Assembly: GCA_018806985.1 (NCBI GenBank)
Contig: JADANN010000438.1
Location: forward strand, 1,128,001 to 1,192,000
Source of the DNA: Angiostrongylus vasorum
Taxonomy: Eukaryota > Nematoda > Chromadorea > Rhabditida > Metastrongylidae
Reading direction: 5' to 3'
Length of the DNA: 64,000 bases
Shown: positions 30,209-45,800 of the stretch, piece after piece
Numbering within the stretch: position 1 is the stretch's first letter
Layout: each line of letters starts with the position of its first letter
Made by a program: the position numbers and the translations under genes
The notes under the pieces: generated by a model
Databases searched by the model: none
Told to the model about the DNA's origin: nothing
What the model saw: only the letters and a program-made list of their open reading frames with translations

Positions 30209-33200
30209 CTAAAGCAATCACTCATTTACAGTGATGCAACAGCCGTACTTTTATTCTACGTTGGATATAATGGCGAATAAATGTCGTAAAATCAAAAGTC
30301 ATGACCCGTACAAAAGGTGCAGCTTACCATTTTAACGACCAATTATTGCCAATTATTGAAGCACAAAGTGAGAAATCTTCTAACCTCACTGCTAACTTCC
30401 CAACGAAAAAATAAATAAAGAAATAATATACAAAACAGTTTCACAATGTCTTACATGTTGTTGCTGCAACTGTGCTTGTTGCTGTTGTTGTTGTTGTTGC
30501 ACTTGCAGTTCTCGTTGTTCTCGTTCACGTTGAGCTGCTTGCGCTGCTGCTGCCGCAGCAGCAGCGGCTTGTTGCTGTTGTTGCTGTTGAAGAAGCTGTT
30601 GCTGATGTTGTTGCTGCATTTGCATAACAGCTTGCAACATAGCTTGTTGCGCTGCAGCAGCATCGCTGGTACCATTCGTAATGGACCCAGCCGCAGGTGC
30701 CGGAGCAGATAAGGAAAGGCCAGCTGTGCCTAGGGACGCAAATCCGGGAGGCAACGAAAGACCGGACGGTTGTTGTGGAGTGCGTGGCATAGCGGATGGC
30801 GGCCGTTGTGGATTCATCTGCGGTTGTGGTGGCTTCGGAGTTGTGCTAAAGTAACTATTGAATAGGCATGATTTAGAAGGAATAGTTGACTTGACCTTTT
30901 ACAACTGCTACATTAACTACTACCTAGCTGAATCGTCTTTCGCAAATATAAGAATTTGCTAAAACCTCAAGTTTGGCGGTGTTTACATACTATCTGTGGC
31001 AATGTTTTAGTAACAAAGATTGATTTATCTCACTCACGCAGCAACACGTCTGGCTTCCTGTAGTGCTGAAAGCATCTGCGGATTACCAGAGAGTGCAAGA
31101 CCTTGCAACGCTTGTGGCGGTAGACCCGCTAACGACGGAAATCTAAAGAAAATATTTATGAATTAAACTATATTATACATTTATGAACCGTGTGCTATGT
31201 AATTCATGGATGCCGTGAAGCGCTCAAATGGTGCTTTTTTTGGGATGAGTAGATGACAGCTTGGATCAACTTCCTGCAGGGTCTCCCATGTACACTTTAT
31301 ATACAGCGGTAACTAAGAATATTTGCAAACTGCACAGAACAAGCACCATACTGCATCCGTCATTCGAACTCGATGCACAAATATTTGCGTCCCAGATTTC
31401 CTTACTCTAACCCCACATCAAATACTTCAGAAAAATGGATCAACGCGTTCCACTCTTACCACTCTCTCGGACCAAAAAACAGTCACCGGCTCAAGATTAT
31501 TGTTATAAATTTCAGGAGTTATACCACTTCTTAGTCATGAGATACGACAAGGTAGAAAGCTAGATGGAGCAAATTAAATACTTGAACTGCTGTAAAAGTA
31601 TAGCATCATAAAAAATCGACTTCACGGACACAAATCGACTTTATGGACCTAAGGAAGAATTAAAGTGGTCGAAATTCAAACTAACCCAGCTGGAGCAGTT
31701 GCAGATGATGTCGATGGCAAGCAGTGTGGTGCCTGTGGTCCAACACCTCTAGCAGCAGACAATGCTGCATGTTGCATAGCAATATGTTGCGCAGCTGCGA
31801 CTGACGTCGCTTCCGCACCAACGGACGTCGTCTGCGACGTGCTGGCAACAGTTGCCGCCGACGGTGGAGCTGCTGCAGCTCGTACACGCTGCTCGGCCTG
31901 AGCCACAGCTCCAGCAACAACTTGTTTGTCCTTCTGTTGTTGCGACTGCCGATAAGCAGCGATATCGTGTGCGATTTTCACATGCATTCCACACCATCGA
32001 CCAGGTTTCTGTAAACAATAATGTAGACAATTCTTTCTAATTTTACCGTGCCAATTCTACTTTAAACTACACTTGCTCAATTTATGAAGTAGGAAGAAAA
32101 TTTATGTACTAAGTTTTTTCCGTTCCGTTATGAAAGTGTTTGGCTAAGGGGGCTGCATGTCAATTTCACCATTTCCAGGCTCTGATGAAGTCAAAACCGC
32201 CGAAATATCAGCCAGCATTGTACTGAATAAGCCTTGTTATTGACAACCTTGTGTAAACAATGTCGACGTTAATAGAAAGTCAATGGGAAGTAGGAACAGC
32301 TATTCCCAAACCATGTGCCTAGCTCTTTTCTCACTTTCCGAATATTTTCTAGGGTATTTGAGAAATATTTAAGCAATTTCGATGAAGACCTAAAGCCTGT
32401 CTCCAACGGGAAAAGAAGAGCAGAGAATCGTAAATTCCACAAAAACGACAATTTCATACGTTTTTTTTCACAGGCAGTTTGACCATTTCTGTTTTACAAA
32501 GAATAACTTCCAAAGAATACACCATATGAATGTGAAGCAATATGTTTCAGCGTCAAAAAAATGCAGAAAATGCTCCATGCTGATATGATGAATTTAAACG
32601 TAATGAAAGAAGGCATAGAAGACAGATGAATTTAAATTTAGAAACAAATTAACTCACCCTTGGTGCAAACGATGGCGGCGGTTGTGGCACTATTGGTCGT
32701 CCTAGAAGTGCTGCACCTGCAAGCTGCGGGCCGAGAGCCGCATTCGTGGGGAACGGTAGTGAACCACCACATGGGCCTAGGCCCGTTGATGGAAGTACAG
32801 GATTGCCACTGGCAGCCGCCGCAACAAGTGCAGCCTGCTGCAACTGTAACGCTTGTTGCTGTTGCTGTTGTTGTTGTTGCTGAAATCATACGACTAAGTA
32901 GTCGAAACGCACACGGTCAACTGTGAGTGAGGAAGAAAAGAAGCGTAATCATCAACAACCACCCATATTGTGCACATCTACTAAAAATTAGGATTTCGTA
33001 CATTCATAATTTCTCAAAGGTGAAAAAGGTGCCGCATATAGTGCTCAGAAGTTTAGCAATGCAATTGCAGGCAGAACGAAAAAGAACTACAGCTTCGTGT
33101 CCACATTTCCTACTGGACGGACCATCTCGACTCGACAAACGCTTCTGAGTACTCAGATCTCAGATAAGACTAAAGTTCAAAAAGAGTTGACTTTTTAGAT

Positions 33201-36200
33201 AGGTGAACGAACGTATTCAATATTCCAACCCACGCCGTTGGTGAAAAATAGAAACACCACTGTAATGGCCATAAATTCGACGATCAGATGAACCGGATGC
33301 GTCATGCGACTGTAGTACGATCACTGGACAAGAACTACAAAGAACTAGTTTTCGTACAACATCAGATAAATGACAGATCGTCCTCTGTCACAACAGATAA
33401 ACTTGTTGGCGCAGAAACTTAAACGTGATAACGATTTTCTTAAACGTTTTCCTAACAAACGCAGTAAAGAGGACCAAGTGTCTCAAGTTAAATCGTCTTT
33501 AAAGAACTCTCTACCTATCACTGGTGATCTTACCAAAACATGAGTTGGTTTACCATGGAACGTAATATGGAATTCCGGAATTTCGAGGAAATAAAAGCCC
33601 TTTCAGAACAGTCGCCTAATGTCCCTATTCTATGCGTCGTACTCAAATCTGCTCCCACAATATTTCGACTATAAATCAAGGACGTTATTTCTTTTCAAGA
33701 TTTATGGTGCCTAAAACGACAACGGTGACTGTCTGCGTAATGTACAAAGCCATTATTCCGTTGTTTAGTCAATGACGATCGTTAATCGATACAATGGTAA
33801 CCATTGAAACTGAGAAAATATCTAACAAAACTATCCAAACAAACAAACAAAGTAAACCGTTCATAGATCTGCTAACTCTGAAAGTCAGTTCCTAGCGTAC
33901 AGGTCGATAACTCGGTGCTCGTAACAAAAGCGGTTCCGACAACGCAACAAGTAAATCCACGCATATGTGACAGCTCCTCAGTTTGCTTTTTAAAAACGGG
34001 AACGCAAGTAAAGCCTAATACATTAAAATCCCTGCTAATTTCGGATATTCAATACAGTGGAAAATATAAGGTGGCTAATTATGGTCCAGATATTTTTAGA
34101 CCAGATTGTTTTTCTGCGCTAAAGCTCAGATTACACGAGTCGTGCACAGTTAAAGCACGTCTAGTCGAGTCGATGAAACGTCGAAAACTCTGTGATAGTT
34201 TGTGTGAGGATTAGCCAACGTCGATCGCCCTATATAATCTCTACAGCCAAAGACGTAAGTAAAGATTTTCTTCATTAAACATCAATCCCAGCTTGTTGTT
34301 CTTGACCAAGATAAATATAGATGTTGGGCTTTTTGCGATCAAAAAATGTTACGTTCCTTATCGGATACTGATAAACTACGATATGTAATGGGCATCTCCA
34401 AGTTGCTAAAGTTATGAAGCGGCGGCCGAATGCGTTGTTAGCAACGTCGTCCATAGATTCTACGTACTTATGCCTACTATTTGAACACTTATTTATTCTA
34501 CTTAAAAATGCCTTCACGGCCTGTTACAACACTACTCTACATGAACAATTAAGCTTAGACGTGATCATCACGATTGCTTCAGTACTTCGTCGCATACAGC
34601 GCCTTTCTCTCTCTGTTGTTCCAATTTCGTCACTTTCGACGAAAATAGACGTCGAACACACATACGCACATAAATCGTGCTCTTTTTTTCTTTGCATAAA
34701 ATAACAAGTGAAAATTGTCCCCGACAGAACAGACGAAATTTTTGAGTGGGCCATAAAAAAAGCTACACCTTACCTTCAGTGCATTTGCACTATAACACGA
34801 ATTCGTAAAGTTATTTACGGACAAAACTAGTGAGAAAAACAATTAAGCTAGAAGGATAAAGCTCTCGGCGTTGATCAATCCCTGAGGGATGCGCCATGCA
34901 TTCGACATCATTAAGTATCGTTGGAGGTGACTGAATGCTTATTTGGCCTTTACAATAACTTGCGGTGGCCTAACGATGTATCGAGCCAGTGCTGCTGTTC
35001 TCCTAGACAGGTCTCGTATCACTTTGCAGACCTCGGAGGAATGGAAGGCTTCGTGGGCCCATGATCGCGGGATCGATTCCCACGTGTGTCGCAGTGGCGC
35101 CTCCAACAACAACACATGTAAAAATTTAGGTCGCCACATAAAATCTGTATATAGCCAGAATAAACAAAAACGTCGAAAAAATTTCCGTGTTAGAACGCAG
35201 CTTTGAACATCAAGGTGATAACGCTCATTCGTATGACGCTGTAATGCAGTTCTTCTAACTTTCCAGCAAATAAAAATGGTTTCTATAAAAAAAACAACTT
35301 TTCTGCGATAGAAATAATTTATCGTCAAAATTTGTTAGCTTACATGATCGTCTACAACGATAAGGGTCGCTTTCCATAATAGCAGACGCTTGCTAACAGC
35401 TTGCAACCCCTCCTTGTAATCCAGCAGACAAGGAGAACCTGATTGACCATTAACCCCATTTGACAGAGTAGCAATGTAAGTGTTATTCGTATGAATATAA
35501 AGAAAAGTTCTTCTTTTCCAGAATATTAGAAACATGACCATGGCCTGGTTGAAGTCCAAACGCTATATGGTCCATTTTATCGTCGTAGATCCAGAAAACA
35601 AAAGCAGTCTTTGAGAGCAAATACCAGTCCCTTTATATTCTTCACTCGATAAATAGCGTCAACACGTAACCACCACCACCAGTTTCTGCTGGCTCACTCG
35701 TGTGCCTATGGCGGATTACATTTGCATGGTAAATGAACACTGCCTCGCATAGATAACGTAATCGTCAAGCACCATACACTAGACATACATGTCCTTCGAG
35801 TTTCCGTAGCCGCTAAAAACAAAATCCGGGCGAGGGAAATGGAGTCTGCTCTTTCCGAGACTATGTGGTGCACCACTAGATCGTAATTAGGAGTTACGCA
35901 CGAAAAAATGGCAACCATGTACTGAGAACCAGGTCTACTCGAAGAGTGGACTGTCTGTCACTGCTGCACCGTAGAATTCACTTATACCCTCTGAATATGT
36001 AATCATTCACGCATTCCTCGTGTATACGGGTTGTGTTATGGATACTGACATAGCGGAAAATATGCAATACAGTGGCTCGAAAGTACACGGAAGACGATTC
36101 CGTGCCGCATCCAATGAACGTTCACCTGTCCATTACAGAAGTGCCAGACAACCGTAAGCATACACAACCATCACCAGGTTACGCTTAGAATAGCTTTTTC

Positions 36201-36840
36201 TAGTCTACTCAGGCAAAGCGTGAAAGGTAGTGACCACAACCATATTCCATCACAAAACCTAATCGAATAAAAGTAGTGCAATTAAATTGAGCTTGCAAAA
36301 CAGAGTTTCCGACGAATTAAATATTGCTTGACAAATTAGATTTGTCACAACCCTTTCCTTGAAAGTGCCCAGAAAATGAAATCTAGCATCTCAGCACCAT
36401 ATGCGTGGCATATTTGCTCAAAACCTTGATCACTAGTTATTTGTTCCTGAACATAAACCACTCTACCCATAACATAATGACGGGAACTAGACGCTTATCC
36501 AGTATGAAATGGTACCCAGCAACTTAAAAAGTGAACAGAGAATAGCAACAAATCTCGGATTTGTTCAGCATTCTGCTATGGAAAATTCTTTTCAGAGATG
36601 ACTCTTTCAAGCAGGAATGCCTCAGTCTTTGACGGATTAGCATGTCTCTGGGGGAAATTCCCTTACCATTTTAGGGCTGAGCTCGGAGCTCAATGGAGCA
36701 GAAATAACACGTAATGTAAAAATGGCCTAATGGCCTTTTTTCGACAACGTGCATTATGTCTTACCGATTATCGCAATTGGTTCGTGACGATGTTATGTTA
36801 CCGCTAGCGTTACCCTTAAAAGTATTATAAGAAATATCCC

Positions 36841-36898
<58 letters not shown>

Positions 36899-39800
36899 AT
36901 CATTTACGGTCCCCATATAGACTTACAAAGAAGTTCTAAGCCAAGGAAGTGATGACACTCTATTCGTGGAACGTCGTCAAGTTGATGGACTGCTTACTCA
37001 AGAAGATTTCGTATCTTTTAGGAAAACCTAAGCAAGCAGTAACAAGATTACTTAGATGACGTGACAGCCTCAGCAGTAAGGCTATAAATCAGTACTGCGA
37101 AAAATAAAACGTGTTCCGAGATAGTGCGAAGTCCAGTTCAATGATTACATAATCAAGAAGATTTATATTGATAGAAGCACTCTTTTCACCTCTGTGACGT
37201 AATTTAAACGAAACCTCAATCAATAAACAATCTCTAAAGATCTCTAGCCATCAAAGGAACACCTGGAAGTCACAGACCTACCTTATTATATATAAACTTA
37301 ATGTTACACATAACAAATACACTCCTGGTTAACCCGACAACGGCCGCGTTTAACGCATCCCACCAGATAACATCAGAGATGAAACACTGTGAAACACCGA
37401 AAGAATTTCAGTGAACTAGAAAAACTGATGTCAGTCGAATTCCAACTGTTCTAGCTTTAGGTCTTTGTGACGTTAGATAAAAACGATATTACTAATACTG
37501 CTCATCAACTTTACAGCGATACGCAACTATGTTGGTCCCATTTCGCATTAATAATGTGTCACCGTGATTCCGAATGTACTTACTATTCACAAAAACTGGT
37601 CGCTGAATCAACAAACTGAACGCAAAGATACAAAGCATTTGCGTCTCTGTGCAAACATTGAGTGAAGACCTAAATTAATGACGCTAAAGAGCTACTGTTT
37701 CCGATCACTGCAGTTTCACCATCCACAGGGGGAACTGGAGAAGTGAACAGGACAACACGAAACTAACATGGCAATGCATATCTGAGAACGACAGACACTC
37801 GAGAATGATTCGGTTTACTCCCAAGAATGCCTAATAAGTGTTGACGTGAAGGTCGAATACCTATGAGTAACTAAAGCCCTAATTTAAAAAACGAAAAACA
37901 GCATTCCTAGAGCGAAACGATTCAGAAGAGAACTGGTAACGCTCTGTGTCAATAATGTGAAAGGACCACTAATGGAGTAATACCATCGATTCAAGGTCAT
38001 AAGGAAAAAAATTCCAAAAAAGGGCAAAATTTTAAACCTTGACACTAACCTGCTGCTGTTGTTGTTGTTGCTGTTGTTGTTGCAACATGTGCAACAGTGG
38101 GATTGTGGCACTATTGTTGCTCGAGAAGAACGGATTCCCAGCTGCGGCTGCAGCAGACAGGCTAGCGGCCAGTTGTGGATTGTGAAGAAGTCGAAAAGGA
38201 TCAACACCGAGTTGTTGGCTGTTTGCCAACTGATGTGACAGTAATCCAGCTTGTGTTAGAAGCGATGCCGACGAAGTATTCACGAACAGCGACGAAGCCG
38301 GATTGCCAGTACCGCTTCCGGACGGCGTCGCCGAAGATGTTCGATGTCCTGGATCCGACGGATGAGTGGCTGAAATGAGTCGAACATTAAACAAACGTCA
38401 CATATGTTTGTAATGAAAGCGTTCTTCAACGATGTTTTGTGAGTAATCAAAATATAACGCGTCTGACAGCTAGGAGAATGGCAAGAATTTTAGGGCTCAG
38501 GACGATTGTGTATGTAACGATCATTTGATGACTTTTAAACAGAACACTGAAATATTCGAGGAATTTGTAATCACTTCTAAATATCGTTCGCTCACTGAGT
38601 CAATAAATAAATATTTTTGCTTTAAAGTCGATGCTTTACATAAGTTTGATTCGATGGTATAAACTACTTTCCATCGAAATCACAGATTCGTCCTTAAAGT
38701 AAATGAACATTGCACATCAACAAGCACTTGCACAACCTTCCAGACGTATCCCACAACTTTTCTGGAACAAAATATAGTAAATCCTACGCTACAAATATTT
38801 CGCTTATGCCAAAAACTATTTCATCGTTTCTCAGCGGAGAAACCACTGGAGAAGAAAAATCTCATACTTTTCAAAAACTGAAGACATCACTACGCTAATT
38901 CATACAATGCCGATCTCAAGCACCTATTAAAAGAAAGGAAACCTTTAGCCACCGTTATTTTCTCGCTTTTACGATTTCACCTTAATTTTCTACATGAATG
39001 AGTTAACACGTGGTTGCTACAGGTTGCTACAGGCTTTTTAGTCGGACAACGTTTAGTTGGGGTCGCCTTCCTCGGAGACAAAGCCACCTAAACGTCAGCC
39101 GAACAACAGTTCTTGCTAACCTCGTGTGTTAGCTTAATCATGTAGAAAATTATTATTGTTACTGAGGTTTAACGAAAGTCGTCGGTGTGCAAGATTTCAT
39201 GATATGTAGCGAAACAAATTACCGTATTCATTGGAGGTTTATCCATATGATATTACAACGTACAGCTTTACATTGTCCTTTTCAGACATACATTGAACTA
39301 AGACCTCTCCTAACCCCACATCAAAAGTCACATTACACAGCAAACACACACGGAGGGTCATACACTTTCCAACGACACATATGATGAATGCGATGAACGT
39401 CGCGCCCATTTTACAACAACGATAACAAAACCGATGCCACTTAATCCCAGCTGAATGACATGCGGACATGAACACCACTGTGAAAAAGAAGATGGAAAAG
39501 AAGAAGAAGAAAAAGAAAGACATAACGCTGATGCTCTCATAGTGGTGAAACTAGTGAGAACAAGTGATCTAGAAAGTTAACTGTACTGCAAAGACACCTA
39601 AACATAGTATAGTTGACGCCTGACATACTTTGCCTATATGTGCTTTGTTCCTTACCGTATTGAAGGTCTATTTTTCTTCTACTCCCATTAACCAAACCAA
39701 CGTTTCAATTTCCCCCATAGAAGCGCTGACACAACGGAAATCTCCTTATCATCGAATCTGTCGCCGTTTAAACAGAAGTGCTTTCGCAAACATAATCAAT

Positions 39801-42800
39801 CCGGCGATCTCATCAAACTTCCTATGAAATACGCTTCGCTGCAATTCATTTCCTCCCTGACCATATTTAATAGTTATTTCTACCACCAACATACCTAACA
39901 TTCATAACAAGTTTTAATCAACTAGTAAGTATTAATTCTACCGACGATATGCAAAATACTATTAGCAAGCGTTTCGTGTCCCGCAGTGTCACCACATTCC
40001 TGTTTTCTACTGATGGCTGAATTAGTTTCATTTAAAATGTAAGCTTTAGCTAAATTAACTGTTTAGTGCCTTTTTGTCGCCCATGTTTTTTTTTCCAAAA
40101 AAGAAAGTGCATCCATTTTTTACTATTAGGTCACGCTTATTTACCTTCCATGATTCCCATTTGACTTCATTCCACACTACGTTCCTTAATATTTTAGACG
40201 GCCTTCATTATCTTAGACGTGAACTAAATCATCTCCAACAAGTCGTACCTAATTTCACATCTATTTCTCGTATGTTGGGCTTGTTTATCATTGTTCTCTA
40301 ATACCAGTCAACCTCAAGCGCTCCGATGCCGTCATACTGTTTTCTTTGCCGTAACAAACATTACAACTAAAGAAGAAGCCAGATTAACAATTAAGAAGAG
40401 ACGCGGAAAAATCAAGTAGAAGATGACGAGAAGAAAGAACAAAACCGAGAGAGAGAGAGAGGGAGAGAGAACACAAAGACAGAAGTTACCGTTGTCATGT
40501 GACCAGTTAGAAATGCAACAGGAAAACGAACCACAACCCTATTTCAATTGTTTACTCTTCACCACTTCCCTTCTGAATATGATGAAGCATTTTATCTCTC
40601 ACTCTCAACTCTATTTCTTGTTCAATAATGAAACCGTCTCAGAATCGAATTTGGGAAACCTCTCTCTATTGATAAGGAGTGCAGTTTCCAAAAAACTATT
40701 TAAAACTATTGATCTTATCAATACGAACAAAAAGAGATTCCTTGCACCTGTGCAGAAGTGAACGATGCTCCCGAAACCGACACACAAACAATAAAAAGAG
40801 AGCGTTATAAAACAAGAACTAAAGGAAAATAAAATACGCCAATTAATCACAACTGAAAGGCTATCTGTCCTAACAAATTTCCCGAAAGCCTGGAAGTTCT
40901 CTATAAAATAATCTACTGCATCACCTCAGAATACTCAGGGATACAATTTATGCCTCGTGTTCCTGAAAACCAAAAGAAAACACCTATTTTGTTTGAATTA
41001 CAACGCTTTGTTTACGGAAAAAATGAACGAATTCACGGACGGAATCCTAGAACTGGTTTGCCTTCTGCGTCTTTTCCACCTTCTAATCACATAATAGAAG
41101 TTGATTGACAATTAAATGCATACGATATTCACAACCACTTATCAGGTGTCTCTGCAAACCATCATAAGATGCTAAGGAACTCTTTGTGATCGTCAGATGA
41201 TATAATGCGTGCCGCTCAGACAACACAGTAACTGTACTAGTAAGGTAGATGTTTTTTCAATGAGCCAAAATCAACTCAATATCGACAGAAAACACCGAAT
41301 CAGAGGAAACACTTACATTCTGCGGAAGTGGTCTGTGTTTTCGAATCGGCTGAGAGTGGAGTACGTGGCGTCTGGTGAGCAGTACCACCACCCGGTGGTG
41401 TGACGACGCTCAGCGGAAAACCAGGCGTACATGTGGCGGAAGTGTCAGATTTAGCAATACCAATAATACCATTGCTGAAAACAAAAAACCTTACATTTTA
41501 GTTGTTATAACGTATGAAAACACAGAAAGATAATAGTTTTCTGCCGCTAGAAAAAGAAAGAAACAAAAGAAATGAAACGTTTGTTGGTGCTCAAAAACAG
41601 CGCCACATTAACTGGACAGAGTTCTACCAGGGAAAAAGTACAATTGTGGTAATGTACTACATTCATGCCATAAACAACCATAACAACGCTTTCATCGAAT
41701 TCATTTGTCGCTTTGTTCAACGATTCACAGTGCACAGTGGAATTGGGCACGACAACGAAATCGTGTGATTTTTATGTCATGGTAAAAATTAGCTTGGACC
41801 AGAACTTCCGCCGAAATATCCTAGACGAAAAACAACTGGAAAGAGTATAAGTTTAGGAGATAATAATTATAGATTATACAAAAAAACATTTAAGTAAAGC
41901 AAAAGCATTTCGTCAGGCACTCAGTGAACGACTTCCAAGCCGCCCATTTTTTTCAAGAGCACCGTCTCCTGCACGTTGAATTTTGCAACGCTAGTTTTTA
42001 CAAAAACAAATCTGCTTTTTCGTTTATATTTACCAATTCGAAGCATACTGCAGTTTTATCGCACATGTGGCAAAGTGGTTAGCCATACAAATGGGTTCGA
42101 TCCCACGCTCCAGGTTCATGAAGCCTTCCATCCTTCCGTGGTCGGGTATATTGATACTATACCTGTCTGCGGGGATAGCGGCACTAACTCCATACATCGG
42201 TAGGCCACCACGAGTCATTGTATAGACCATACATCCATTAGTCACCTGTACCGATGCTTAATGAAGTCGAATCTATGGCGCATCTCCTAGGGATTGATCA
42301 ACGCCGAACGCTACACACTTATCCTTATCACAGTTCTAGCTTCGTCTTTGTGTCAATCCTTGATTGAATTGCAATGAAAAGAGATTTCCCTTTAGATATT
42401 TTTGCAAAAGCAAAAAAAAAGAAAATTCATGCACGTCATTACGCGCCGATAATCTGCGAATACCAGTCGGATGTAAGAGGGCGGATAACATATCACTTTC
42501 TTTTACACTTCCTACACTTCACATTACAGCATATGACAAACTTTCGACCATTACACATGCAAATGGTAAAATTCTCATCGTTACAGCAGTGTAAAAGCAC
42601 GCCAGTAAACACGAATGAAAAACAATTGGTCACGAATACCAACCCACAAAAAGCTCATCGTCATCGCTTTTCGTCTCAAACCAACATTATGCAGCAGTAG
42701 CAGTTTTTAGCGCAGTTGACAGTAATGCTACTGCCTCCCCCTCATATTTCTAACCTCCGCTTCGCTAATCTACATATCTTAAAGTGGGGTGGGAGGTTCT

Positions 42801-45800
42801 TCACAAATAAGTACTTCGATGGTACCTCTTCCCCCTACCAACCACCCCCACGTTTTTCGTCATCGATGTTCGACACCCGATCAACGTCAAGTGCAAAAAC
42901 ATTCTCCTTCTCGCGAACAATAGGCCCCTTCTCTCTGCTAGGGTTACGATACTTCCGCGCGCATCGCGCTTTCATTGTGTTCGCTACGCGCGCCTGGGAA
43001 AACAAAGTTCGCACGGACGACGTTAAAGTGAAACATTTGAAACATTTCTAAAAGAAAATACAAATACTGTATAAATATACTCATACTCAACCTGACTCGT
43101 TAACGAGTCAAGTTCGCAGGTGATTTACAATGAACGTAAGATATAAATATCCAGAACATTATACTGAACATTGTACAGACAACTACAGAATACTGTATTC
43201 ATCAGCGAGATGACAACGAGATTAGTGTCAATCACTTCGCCCTAACAAGCGTATAAGAAAAACTTCTGATTAATATAGGATAGCGTAGAGAATTCACTAA
43301 ATATAAACTGCTATTTAAAATCTGATTAATATAGAACGACGTGGGAAACAAGTCGCTATAAATAAGCTGCTACTGGTACCCAAAAACTAGTTGAACTTTA
43401 AGTACATGAAGCTTTTAAGCATATGAAACACTAGTTATAGACGACAACTATGAGAACAGTACTGATCACAACGAAGCTGAGACAGAAAGAGAGAGATCAG
43501 ACACAGCGTTTACCTCCGTAGTGGTCGGACTATGAAGGCTCTTTTTCAGTTATAGGATAGTTAACCGCAAAAACATAGGTCCTGATCGTTCCGATATCGA
43601 TTAGATGGACTCACTCCAGACCGTGTCCGTTCATCACTCACCTCTATATCCTTTCCCGTGACACATTAAATAGGCAGTGTGCTAGAACGACAACAGGCCG
43701 CCAGATGGGGTATAGTATGAGCACGGGTAGAGAAAGCAAGTTTTATCTTCGCACTACACAGAAAAAACAGAAAAAAACAAGGTCATACGCTCCACCGGTC
43801 GGCCTCTTTTCGCGCGTCCTTGTTAACCGCCAGCCAGGTCGTCGTTGTGCAATTACGAAACATGCGCAAAAGTGAAAACGACCGTCGTCGCCGCCGCCGC
43901 AAGTCGCGCGCCATCGATAGCCGCCAGCAAGTTCATTCAGGTAACAACAAAACAAACGAAGAAAAAGATGACAAGAAAAAGAAGAAGAAGAAGAAGAAGA
44001 AGAAGAAGAAGAAGAAGAAGAAGAAGAAGAAAAGAAAATAAGAACAAATAACTATTTCGGACATACCGGAACGGCATTGTATCCGACTCTATTCGAGACG
44101 TCTTCAGCGGTGCTGGCGACGGTGTTTGACTGGCACCACGTTTCATTGGCGCCGTGCCACCGTCTGCCAAAACGCCAGGACTTTTCATCTTGCGGCCACG
44201 TGAGGCCTTTGCTAGTTTCTGAATGAGAATATGTTAAGGTGACAATGCGATGGCAAAGTGGTGTATAATAATGAAGTGTAAACAAAAAAAAGATCCAATA
44301 AAGAATAGTTGGACTGGTACACTTGGATAGAAACAGACAAGAATAGAACGAGGAAAACAACAGGAAGCGTTTTACAGGCGACCGACTGAGATTACACTGT
44401 GCATTTAATGTGACTCGGAGCCGAGTGTAGGCGCGAAGGATGAACAAGATGGACAAGATCGGCGTATAATCATAAATATAACAATGAAGTCAACGATCGG
44501 GGAATAATGACGAGGAACTAAAATTAAATTGTCAGCAGAACTGATGTAGAATGAAAGACGAGGACGTTCATGTTTTAACCTAAGGAAGGAGTATGGCATG
44601 TGAGGTTAACGTAAAATGGGAGCGAAAATCGGAACCTAAAGTGGGCATCGAACCCGCGATTACCCTTATCGGGAGCTCACGTACTATTCACAGCACCAAC
44701 CCACGCCCTTGATTTACCGTTCTCTCAATCAGTTTTCTATTATGTAGATGACATCAGCAATCACCCAACAGTGGGAATGATCTGGGGAGGAAAAATCGGC
44801 ACTGAACCCAGCTAAACTGAAGCTGCAGCCAAAATCAAAATAGCTGAGTAAAGGGTAAAGCAAAACCTAGGATTGGTGTGAAGGATAGCACATGAGTCCT
44901 CGGGAAAGGTAAACAAGGATTCGAAGTCCACCTTAGGTTTCATGTTCTGCTCACATTACAGCACCCTTGTGCTTATATTTCACATCACACCTTGCCATGC
45001 AAAAAAAGAATGGGCAGTAAATAATATTTAGAACATTACGATTTGTAACATTATGACATGAAGAATATAGCAGCAATATGAAATCCTCGCACTCAGCAAT
45101 AACATCACCAGCAAACGATCTGTCTTATCAGAAGCGGATTATCAGTAGGAAGGGGGATTATTTAAAATCGCAGATGATAAGGCTTAAAGTAAGCCTTTAC
45201 CTCCAACAGAATTGTAAAAATGACCCCCGAAAAAATTTTGATAGTGATTCCGATGTTCTGTCATCAACAAGGAATTGGTGTTTTTGCAAAATGGAAATCT
45301 TGAATACAAAAAACTACTGATAAAAATCCGTCATCAGTTGCAAAAGTGTAAGTAACGGAAAAACTCCTCTGAATCAAGACATCAGTCGACATTCGCCATC
45401 CAATTCATCAACATCTATGGGTTACAGTCTGTTTTTTTGTAAAGTGCACATATGCTTTCCCTTTCACGTGTGAACTATTCCTGACTCATTCAACGTTGAA
45501 AAAACAAAAAAAAGTTTTTCCGAAGTGAATATTTAGAACCATCATCAGCGTCAATAATTCTAACTACCGTAACCGTAACTAATTGCTGGACACCAGTTCA
45601 TCACAAAAGTCCGAACTGTGACGAAATTTTTTGTGGGCCGTAGGCAACAACGTAACATTTACTTGGAGTTGCATAACTCTTTGCATGTCCAGTACGTCAC
45701 GTTTCATGAGATGGCAAATAAACACACTAAAGAATAAAAATTCTGTAGTTTGCTCCATTTCTGGGCGTTGTTATTCACAGTTATCGATAAACACTGGATC

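Larger units (their letters stand above)
32880..38049. other. Intron of the AUTS2-like gene
   Basis: 5.2-kb intron between exons E and F. Contains a minus SINE (34851-35105) and a (TA)n tract (36843-36897). No other gene or repeat recognised. Confidence 0.5.

Noticed and set aside
43820..44041. Arg/Lys-rich plus-strand frame (possible antisense first exon with donor GTAACA at 43940)
   Set aside because: Half of it is the (AAG)n tract read as poly-Lys. The Arg-rich part is a GCC/CGT-rich patch without further exons that I could connect.
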